Below, one piece after another: positions 41,647-49,822 of a stretch of 49,822 bases of DNA. Where the stretch lies: assembly GCA_002633005.1 (NCBI GenBank), contig NMRA01001141.1:1-49822 (forward strand). Reading direction: 5' to 3'. The notes below the pieces were generated by a model. It did not search any database. It worked only from the letters and a program-made list of their open reading frames with translations, and had not been told where the DNA came from. How positions within the stretch are numbered: the first letter of the stretch is position 1; each line of letters starts with the position of its first letter. Origin of the DNA: Phoronis australis. Lineage: Eukaryota > Phoronida > Phoronidae. A program made the position numbers and the translations under genes.

Positions 41647-41792
41647 CAGTGCTGTAGAGGTAAAATTAGAGGTAAGTAGGTGCCTAAAGCCCACCGTATC
41701 ACATTGAGCACTGAACGTAACTTACGGTGCGTAGGCGCTACTTTCAAATGTCAAAAGGTGGTTGGCTGCGCCTACGCCCCACTATAGCACTG
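41647..41792 (+). mobile_element. hAT-type MITE, copy 2
   Basis: CAGTGCTGTAGAGG...CTATAGCACTG is flanked by TTCCAGTA (41639-41646) and GTCCAGTA (41793-41800), an 8-bp duplication with 7 of 8 matches. It is the reverse complement of the element at 15864-16015. It is inserted within the family C long copy. Confidence 0.75.
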
Positions 41793-42203
41793 GTCCAGTA
41801 GATTAGTATGGGTTTAGTTAGGTCTTTACTGTGATGGGCATTCATTGTACTTTGAAGGACCTATAGTCCGAAGGGTCATTACTTGAAAAATATATCAATC
41901 AGGTGTTATTCCAAAGCAACATTACTCCGAAGGGTTATCACTTAGCTGCAATAATGGGAAAGAGTGAGTGACGCTGCATTATAGAGAATATTGCTGATGC
42001 CACATATTTTTCCTGCATGTTGTATTTGTTATAATATAAATGATATTTTTCCAGCCAATAGATCACAGCTACGCCACGAGTGAGCCCAGTGAAACACCCC
42101 CATCTGCTGAGCACCATTCAGTGCTGCTTTAGTAAAGCTCTTAGGTGAGGTAATAGGACATAATTGATAATGACCATAATTTCATCCTCCATGACTGATG
42201 GTT

Positions 42204-42347
42204 TTGTTATACCTATTGTATTGCTACCTGAAGCTCACCTCTCTACTTACTATAGTTATAAAAAAGCGGACTATGTTGTTATATCTATTGTATTGCTACT
42301 TGAAGCTAACCTGTCTACTTACTATAGTTATAAAAAAGCGGACTCTG
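42204..42347 (+). repeat. 72-bp tandem duplication
   Basis: Two units in tandem share CTATTGTATTGCTACNTGAA and TCTACTTACTATAGTTATAA with about 90% identity. The period of 72 keeps a reading frame open, but the encoded string has no recognisable character. Confidence 0.7.
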
Positions 42348-42875
42348 TTGTTTTTGATTTCATGACTTGGATGTATACTTTTCTTGATCTGAAATGGTAT
42401 TTCAAATATTTGTTTGGTTTAACACACTTGGGATTTTTAAAGCCCTTTGATTAAAAAATATGCTGAAAATCAGAGGATGAGTCTTAAGCCAGGCTGTTTG
42501 TTAAAAATCTGGGTGTGGACAAGTAGACAGTTGTAGGTAGTTAACATGTGTAGATACCTTAAATGTATTTTTGTATTCATTCATTTCAGAAAGTTGTTGA
42601 CTTGCATGAGAAAGTAAGTCAAGTGGGGATGCCGAAAAGTCTGCACCCAGTGGTCCCTATTGTGGCCGTGACTGTAGAGGGAATTGTCAGTGGTGCTGTT
42701 GGATTACGCATGGCGCCATTAACTTCAGCATCTTTGGTGCTACTATCAGAGACCCTAGATAGGGAGACAGTCCACCTAGCGAAATCCCATCGGATGGCCA
42801 CTGGTGGACATTGTTGTTTCATGGACTGTAGACACGTCTAGCGAGTGTGCGTGCAATAAACAAATGTGGCAAGAT

Positions 42876-42994
42876 ATCAGGGCTCCCGTCAGTAAAAAAA
42901 GCAATGGTGCTTTTTGCACTGCCTACGGCTGCAGCAACAGTTAATTGAAAATTCGTGACTCATGCTTTTTTGCTTCCTCAATGATTAAGATAGG
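42876..42994 (+). pseudogene. THAP first exon in family C, copy 2
   Basis: The frame aligned with copy 1 starts at ATC instead of ATG. It reads SNGAFCTAYGCSNS, with the CX4C pair intact, then a TAA, then LKIRDSCFFASSMIKI, and ends at a phase-2 AG|GTGATG donor. The start loss and the stop make it dead. With copy 1 it shows an ancestral duplication of the 5' end. Confidence 0.55.
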
Positions 42995-42999
42995 TGATG

Positions 43000-44262
43000 T
43001 TCATGATTGAAACAGAGGATATTTCTGCGTGAATCTCTTGCCAGTCATTCAGTGATGGACTGGGTGTCTTTACTGTTTCCTGCATTTGATTGCTGATATA
43101 GAAAATTGTCGTAAATTGTTTGCATGATTTTGGAAACTACTGATTAGTTTATTCTATGCCCATTGATGCTTCTAATTACTTTTTTCATTTTGTTCTGCAG
43201 TCTTAATACATTCAGATCTAAAAGATAATTATATTTACTATTATTTACTAATTTTATTATTGTTTTTTTATCATATATTTGTTATTCTTGATTATTTATT
43301 ATTGTTTATTTGCTATTACTTATTTAAATTATTTCTTGTGATCCCATACAGTCAACATCCTGGCTGTCGTTGATCAATTATCTGTATAATATGATCATGA
43401 TATGTACTTCAGTGCATAATAACTATTATGTTTATGGTTTGGTAACCTACTTGATTATTTGCCATAGGAAGTGGTGAAGGAAGTGTTCTTTTAAAGGCAC
43501 ATTTAGCCATACATCTGTGGACACTTCGGTGGTATGTGTATTACCTTGGAAACTTGTTAAACTTCAGTGACGATGTTGTTTGTTTAGATTTTTGTTTTGA
43601 CATGGGTTTTAAAACATCAAGTCAAGAAATAAGGCGTCGTTATGTTATTTACTATGAAGTTGGCCTGCCAACGCAGGCTGAATATGCCTTTAACTAACTG
43701 CTGATAGTTGATTTAAAAATGTGAGTGATTTATGAGAGCTGGAAAGCATAGTAAAAAATATCCAAAATGGATTGCATATTCAATAGGCATCTTGGCTGTT
43801 TTATGGGGGCATACAAGGCAGGTTTACTGGACTTCAGGCAGGAATTCCATCTCTTGCAGGTTTGGAACCCGTACCCCTCTTGCCTCCAGTTTCATTCACC
43901 ACAACCCACCCCAATGCGCTACCCATTTCAGATACCATCGGGCACGGATGCTTGGGGTCCAGTGAATCAGTCCCAAGTAGCGACTCCACTGTTGCCTAAA
44001 ACTACTACGTTTTTGGGAGTTTTCTACGTTGAATTCTCAATGATTGAAAATAAGTAGGGATCTTTTCATGCAATGCACCTAATTTAAGGACTAAGTCCCT
44101 AAATGTTTTGACTGAATTAAGAGCTCAGTTTTTAGTTATATTATTATAAAACATCATAAGTCAAAAGAGGAGTTCATAATAAAGATAAAATGATAGAAAA
44201 ATATAAAAACTGTGAGTAAAGAACAAAAAAATGCCTAAAAGATTTACCAACTCAGTTGAGTA
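43000..44262. other. Family C interior, no gene recognised; low-complexity TTATT stretch
   Basis: 43226-43330 is a TTATT/TTTAT low-complexity run. Frames at 43732-44057 overlap on one strand with no domain. Confidence 0.4.
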
Positions 44263-44421
44263 CAGGCAGATCCAGGGTGGCAGGTTAAAGGGGTCTGGAC
44301 CCCCCATTTTCCTTGATTGTAGTGATATCAATGCTAGAATTTTCAAATTGTTGACTTGGGCCACCTTTCTTAAAAAATCATTATCCGACCCCCCCTTTAA
44401 AAAATCCTGGATATGACCCTG
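44263..44421. mobile_element. MITE, CAGGnCAGATCCAGG type
   Basis: CAGGCAGATCCAGG..GGGGTCTGGACCCCCC at the left and CCCCCCCTTTAAAAAATCC followed by TGGATATGACCCTG at the right form imperfect inverted ends. The right part also occurs at 37349-37400. Non-coding. Confidence 0.5.
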
Positions 44422-45501
44422 TTGGGTCGATATTTGGGACAGTTTCATGTAAATGGGCACAGACACAACTGCTTGAATCTAGAACGTCTTTAAGATGTGA
44501 ATTTTCGAAAGAAAGATCTACTAATTTCTCCATTTTATTTTAAAACAAAGTTTGTGTGCTAAAAGCTTACATAATTAATTGTTAATTAATTGATATTAAC
44601 ACCTGGAATATTGGGGGAAGAAAGCTATCTCTGCCCCCAACCTTTCAATTGGTTGAGGGGCAGCCCCCACTCCTATCTCTTCTTCAGCAGATCCATTTGA
44701 TGTTTATTACATTCCTGACCCCCCTGGACAAAATCCTACAGGTTCGGTACCTGCACATTCTCCAATAACCTACTTTCATCAGCTCAGCTCTTATTACTGA
44801 GTCTCCCTCTTGCTTATGATTTATTTCTCGTAATTTATATTACCTTTGCTGCCCAAATTTTTTCTTGGTTTACTCTATATTTTGCCTATGTGTATTTTTC
44901 CATTACAGTGCTCGTGTTTTTTGTTTTCAATATTTTAAACAAAGACACTTCACTGACAATTTTGAATTTGGCAAACTAAGATCGGCCATAGTGAATGCCT
45001 TGCGTACTTCGTTGGCCCACACACACCCGCTAGGTGTCGCCACGGTCCATGACACAATAATGGCGGCGGCCTTGGTGAATAGTCTTGTTAGCGTCTTTGC
45101 TACGACTCCGTTTCCACCGTCTGCTCCACTGTGCAATGAAGAAAATTACTTCATTTTTTAAAGAAAATGGAACCTGTTTGACAATAAAAAACAGAAGCTG
45201 ATGGTAAGATGTTAATTTTAATCGAAGCCTTAGTGAATCACTCAGAAACTCATAATTCTCTCTTTGCCAAACCTTAACTTAAGACGATTTCCAAAGTAAT
45301 CCCGTCATTATTGCCAACACGAAAAACGGATTTGGTCTTTTGGGCAATTGAAGACTATTTTAAATACAACACATTGGTTACGAACCGATTGCACAAAATA
45401 TAAAACGTGTAATAAGCATTACAAAAAGAAGTAGGTTTCGCGCGCAAACGCTGTCGACCATAAACAAGTAGGTCTCTTAGTATCAAATAAGGAGTTAAGG
45501 C

Positions 45502-45607
45502 GTGGTGGTGTAGTAGTAAAGCACGCACGATGTATCCGCCAGGTCGTGAGTTCGAGCCTGTGGTATATACAGTTTTCGCTGTTTGACATGTTCTCGTTTT
45601 TTTGCCT
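45502..45607 (+). ncRNA. tRNA-like Pol III promoter in family C, long copy
   Basis: Counterpart of 32935-33024: a TGGTGTAGTAGTAAAG A-box-like stretch, GAGTTCGAGCC as B box, and a TTTTTTT run near 45597-45603. Confidence 0.4.
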
Positions 45608-45695
45608 TTATTCTTGGATAATAATTCAGGAATCAAGGAAAATGCTTGATTTTTAGAGGAAAAAACAGAAAAATTTCCTGGGCGGGAGGGGGGTG

Positions 45696-46409
45696 CAGTC
45701 GTGTCGTAACACATTCCATGTCATGTGAGAAAATGGAGAATGACTAGAGCTGTGATTGGTTGTCCCGATTTTACATAGTATGTTTAGACCAGTATAAATG
45801 CTGGTAATTTGAGATCAGCTGATTAATATTTCGGCAGATAGTGTTTGGAGGTGTTCTAACTTCACAGCTGATCGACTACTGGAGTTGTTTTTTTTTGATA
45901 TCTTCTTCTTTTTCTCGTTTGCCAAATGGTCAAATTATATTGACCATCATGATGACGTATGTGCGTTGCACTGCCGTTACGCACCACAGGTGCCCAGTGT
46001 ATCCGTTGTTTTTTTTATCCAAGCTTCCCTCTCGTAGGGAATCTGCCTCCCGTTGCTTAGGAGCATCCTCTGTCCCTGGTTTTAAATCAGAGTTTTCCTT
46101 TTTCTAGACAAACTGCCTTCCAAAGCTAACGAGCTCCATCTACCCGGCTATGGAATCAGACTTTTCCATTCTCCTAGGTTGAGTTGGTTCACGGCACCTT
46201 ATTCCGTAATATTCGGTACAACCCCCTTCTGGAAACTTAGGCTTCCCCAATCCACCACCCAGGGGACGCGCCTCCAGGCCATACAACCACAGCGCTAGGG
46301 TGTTTTTGATATTAAATTGGTGACTTTACGCACTTTAAATTCTTATATTTATTATTAACGCTATTAAGAATTAATTTACGCACGTAACCTAAATGCGTAA
46401 CCTTCATCC
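45696..46409. other. No gene recognised
   Basis: The frame at 45841-46107 is Phe/Ser-rich without a domain. The C-rich stretch near 46230-46300 has no partner in the window. Confidence 0.35.
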
Positions 46410-49077
46410 GTTTGGCCATCGATAAATTTTCACCTTTAAATTTTAATTTAAAACTTATTTTACGCTATTAACAATAATTAATTTACGCTCGCAATTTACG
46501 TGCGCAACGTTCAATCATTTGGCCCCGCGATAGCTAATTCGAAGACGGCGACGTTATCTCTGCTCTGGTGACGGTTAGCTGTTAGTCATACTGACGTTAA
46601 TAATGCTAATCGTGATTGCGACTAATCTGAAAAAAAATTATTTCGAGAATTCTTATTGTTTTAAAGATCTGAACCCGTGTTTTGATTTAACACCTATTGT
46701 TGTACAATTGGTCTTAAAGATGTATTTGGATGCTTCTGACTATGCTAATATATAGCATGAACATCAACTTGTAATGTGAAAGCAAAAAAATCTACAGATA
46801 GGTGACCTTTGCACTAATGACTTTCCTTGGGGCTCACATAGCCCGCACCATGCATTTTTTTGAAATCTTTTTATATTTTGCTCTAGCATGATAATTACAT
46901 GTCACATAAAACAATACAGTATACATCGTTGACAAAGAATAACATTAAAACATTAGTCAACAAGTCACCATGCAGTGTTATTTCCCAACACAACGTTATG
47001 ATACTTACTATACACTGTTAAGTGGTTCACGGCGGATCATTTTTGACGCGAAAATTGATCTTAAAGGAGAAAGCCATCCGATTTAATTAGTCTTTTTTGC
47101 CGTCTTAATCGGTCTATATCCACATCGCCTTGCATGCGGTCGACCTTACCTTGCCGAGAGGTGTCGCGTTAACCTGTGAAGAAGGTGAGAAACGACGCAG
47201 CGACGTCAGTGGTTCATTTGCAGAGTTAATGCCGCTATGTTGCGGTGCATCGTTCCCGCTTTTCCGAACAATGCAACTGCGAGGAAAGCAGGTATATCGT
47301 TTTTTCGACTTCCTCGAGAGTCCGAAATGCTTAGGAAGTGGCTCGCGGTAGTGAAGAATTAAAAGTACGCTGTAAATAGCAAGTATGAGGCCGTGAAACA
47401 TCTTCGTGTCTGTGGCCTGCAGTCGTGGCGGAACAGTGCCTGACGAATGCCGGCTTACCAAATAACTATCCATACGTTCCGTTGTCTGAGCTTGTTCACG
47501 GCGCCTCTCTAGTATTATTTCATCACTGTATTCCTGTTCGAACTGATAGCCTGTGAAACTTAACGATCCACCTGCGAAGTCTTCGTTGGGATGAGCTCGT
47601 CTAAGGGCGGGATTGCGAGTTGCCGTCTGGTGTTGACGTTTAGTACTGAGCGTTCTGTTTCAAAATGAATTATTCTCATCCTTATACCAATACTTATATG
47701 AAACTGAAACAAAGTCTGTCTCATTAGATACAATTTGGAACGTCTTTGGAGTGTTCGTGAGTGCAAATGATTTGAGAAGCCAGCAATGAATAAATCACTG
47801 CGTTAACGGCTTTATGTGTAATAAAACTAATTGACGGGACACCGAGGCCGTGCCGAGCTCATGCTAATTCAGTGTTTGCTGACAGAAACTGTTGTGAAAC
47901 AACTCGATTTCTATCCCACGGCCAGGTGTTAGGGGAATCTTTATTTACATTATTTTACATTATTCAAATAATGATTGTCAATGTACCCGTGACGGTTCTG
48001 TGGCCAAAGCGGAACCTGACTTCGCGACCCCCGACGAGTAAGTAGATTTGCAGGTTCGTGGCTAATTCACCTACTAATGACGTGCACTTTACTTCTTTGG
48101 CTCACTAGTATTTCTTGACTGGAAGTTTAGTTTCCAACTTTGGATGATTTATGTCCGTGATGTCTGACGGATCGGCTTCCGAGCCACTGGCCGGGATAAC
48201 GAGTCAGTCCCGCCGGCCGCGACGGGCCTGATCAGACTCCGAGCCACTGGCCAGGATAACAATCGTTTTGTGTGTTTAGAACTCAAATAATAACAAGTCT
48301 AAACAACACAGATCTAGGTTCTCCTGCCAGTGTCTGTATCTCAAGGAAAATTCTTAGAATTTATCTCCGAACAGACCCCAAACTCCTGCTACGGACCTTA
48401 TTAGCCTGCCGAACTTTGTAGTCTATGGTGTGTCCAAACACCAATAAATCCGTAAGAGCGAAATAAAACAACACGTTTTTATAAGAACTCGGTGTATTTT
48501 TAAGGGTTTTACATCGAAGTTTGACGATTCATTGGTGTTAAACGATTAATTCAAGCAATAAGCTGACACCAGTAACCCGTGTTGTGAATGAACTGCTGAA
48601 CAGACTGCGTGTGAAACCAATGACGTCATTGAACAATTTCAACACCTCCGTCTGCCGTCAGGTGTCAGGTAACGCAACTGTACGTGCCCTTATGGAGTAG
48701 AACTACTCGATCTAAATTGATATAAATCAGGTTGTTTTTTGGGTGGCATGCTCGTTTAAAAACATGTGGTAATGTTGAACCTACTTCATGTTCACATTTA
48801 GTTATGTGTTGTGTTTCTAACTAATTTGACCAAACAATCACAGAGATAAGGAATTAGCGTGGAGGATCCACTCAAAGTTCCCTTACGCCTTAGTCACAGT
48901 ATCGAGCAATACTTGGTCGATCCAGCTGATCGAGAGCTCTATCCCTCATGCCGAGTAACACGATGATCCGGCAATCTTTCATCGGTTCGCCAAAGCCTGG
49001 CAAGTGTTGACGGTGACCTGATAACCCCCTTTACATCAGCAAACTCAATGGATCGGCGTTATGACTTTTGTGTAATT
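46410..49077 (+). mobile_element. Family D element, long copy with THAP exon
   Basis: 46410-47045 and 48750-49077 are the two halves that are fused in the short copy at 12563-13400. The 1.7 kb between them contains a THAP exon (47237). Around 48150-48260 the phrase CCGAGCCACTGGCCRGGATA is repeated 59 bases apart. Clear terminal inverted repeats were not found, so the exact ends and the class are uncertain. Confidence 0.5.
47237..47362 (+). pseudogene. THAP-domain exon remnant in family D
   Basis: The ATG at 47237 gives 41 codons to TAA at 47360-47362: MLRCIVPAFPNNATARKAGI, then SFFRLPRESEMLRKWL. The SFFRLP and RKWL motifs and the first Cys are typical of a THAP start, but the second Cys of CX4C is Phe. 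No second half with the C-X2-H pair was found after it. No donor like the phase-2 site of the other THAP exons is used here. Confidence 0.6.
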
Positions 49078-49190
49078 GACCTATCGCAAGCTCCGCCCCT
49101 ATGCGAGAAGTCACGTGATACCCGACATTCGAACGAGATGTCAGAGGCAAATACACTGTCGCTAAACGACGTTCCTGGTGGAATCGATGA

Positions 49191-49415
49191 GTGTTTTTGC
49201 ACTATTTAAAAACGCTCCGACAGAGACAAGAGGCGATGCTTTTCAACAGAGAATCGTACGTTCATGATATGGGAATTTGTAAAGGTGACGATGAAAAAAT
49301 GGCTCGAGGAGCCAGAGAAAATCCCCTCTGCCTCGGGGCCACCTTCACGGCTCACCTGACAAATGACAAGGCCTCTGATACGATATGTTCATGTAAAGCT
49401 GGATATGTACCTTAA
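49191..49415 (+). pseudogene. SWIM-type zinc-finger fragment (tentative)
   Basis: The frame holds a short stretch ending DTICSCKAGYVP. The CxC-K-A-G pattern is typical of the first half of SWIM zinc fingers (CxCxnCxH), often found in recombinase-like or transposase-like multicopy proteins of invertebrates. A stop follows before the expected C-x-H. The upstream part (from 49191) has no ATG of its own and no recognised domain. The call rests on one short motif. Confidence 0.3.
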
Positions 49416-49766
49416 AGTCGAATTATCTGTACGATTCAATAGATTTCATGATCTTTGGAATAAAATCAGTGAAGATTCACCGATATTTTTATTCTGTCGT
49501 CTGCTAAATTTCGCCAAATAAAAAGTAGGTCACAACTGGTGGGACTCCTGGAGTGAAGTAGGTCATAGATTACAGACAATACATGAACTATAGTCTCTGA
49601 CTAGGTCGACTCGACAGCACTGTTTACGCTTTTCTAATCTTGTAAGGAAATATTTTGATAAAAAAATTCAGGTTCATAGCTCATGTACACATTCATCTCG
49701 TGCAAACAGTTTGCTCCGGCCGGGTAGGTCTAGGGTTGCGTCTAAGTCAAGTTAATGTTTGGAACT
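49416..49766. other. No gene recognised
   Basis: AT-rich, no notable frame. Confidence 0.35.
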
Positions 49767-49822
49767 CAGTGGCGGATCTAGGATACCACAAGGGGGGTCC
49801 AACATGTTGCCTCGTGGAATTG
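49767..49822 (+). mobile_element. Terminus of another family C-type element, cut by the window edge
   Basis: CAGTGGCGGATCTAGGATAC..AAGGGGGGTCC is nearly identical to the inverted right end of the element at 32319-33235. A further copy, in the opposite orientation, therefore begins here and runs out of the window. Confidence 0.6.

Larger units (their letters stand above)
40576..45695 (+). mobile_element. Family C DNA transposon, long copy with THAP exons
   Basis: Its left 244 bp (40576-40819) and right about 596 bp (45100-45695) are both present, fused, in the short copy at 32319. That defines this stretch as the longer form. It contains two related 5' segments (40820-41154 and 42730-42994), each ending in a THAP first exon. 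An inverted copy of part of that segment lies at 45010-45075 (CACACACACCCGCTAGGTGTCGCCACGGTCCATG versus 40860-40925, with mismatches). It also carries a hAT-type MITE, a 72-bp tandem repeat and another MITE. No catalytic transposase region is recognised. The right terminus seems truncated near 45695. Confidence 0.5.

Noticed and set aside
1-49822. CRISPR arrays, bacterial operons or viral genomes
   Set aside because: No regular spacer array and no prokaryotic gene organisation. The only virus-like genes are those of the Ty3/gypsy retrotransposon.

Overview
The window is metazoan nuclear DNA: AT-rich, with spliced genes (GT-AG introns, phase-consistent exons), one complete housekeeping gene, and a large load of decayed transposons. 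The transposon types (SURL/mag-like Ty3/gypsy, THAP-bearing DNA transposons, hAT-type MITEs) and the style of the genes suggest a marine invertebrate deuterostome or lophotrochozoan. I cannot name the species. There is one assembly gap of Ns (36214-36721) and a single N at 32426.

Layout. 0-6.5 kb: no recognised protein gene, two or three possible small first exons, and at 3569-4082 a miniature LTR retrotransposon (TRIM) whose LTRs each contain tRNA-like Pol III A and B boxes. This is followed by 20-bp and 160-bp tandem repeats. 6.5-12.2 kb: a complete six-exon AIMP1 (p43/EMAP-II) gene on the plus strand. 12.5-16.5 kb: MITEs, a deletion derivative of a THAP transposon, and one isolated minus-strand Thr-rich/Cys exon. 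17.0-25.2 kb: an 8.2-kb block bounded by inverted repeats next to TTAA, holding two broken THAP genes and, nested inside, a complete but mutated 4.24-kb Ty3/gypsy element (19442-23681). 25-30.9 kb: mostly anonymous sequence with foldback elements and an LTR-like fragment. 30.9-31.7 kb: the 5' coding exon of a ZIP zinc transporter (SLC39A1-3 type) on the minus strand; its 3' exons are not visible. 32.3-33.2 kb: an internally deleted transposon (family C). 33.3-37.0 kb: a TIR-bounded element carrying a broken ORF of a multicopy uncharacterised protein family, itself interrupted by a MITE and the N gap. 40.6-45.7 kb: the longer copy of family C with two THAP first exons. 46.4-49.1 kb: the longer copy of family D with a THAP exon. 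49.2-49.8 kb: a SWIM-like fragment and the start of another family C-type terminus.

Only AIMP1 and perhaps the ZIP gene look like functioning host genes. Everything else recognised is mobile DNA. The two most interesting items are the TRIM with tRNA-like LTRs plus a tandem hairpin array, and the TIR element around the uncharacterised ORF family. At least five independent THAP-domain remnants lie in 50 kb. Two THAP families are each present as a long copy and an internally deleted copy, one of them with a visible 7-bp microhomology junction.
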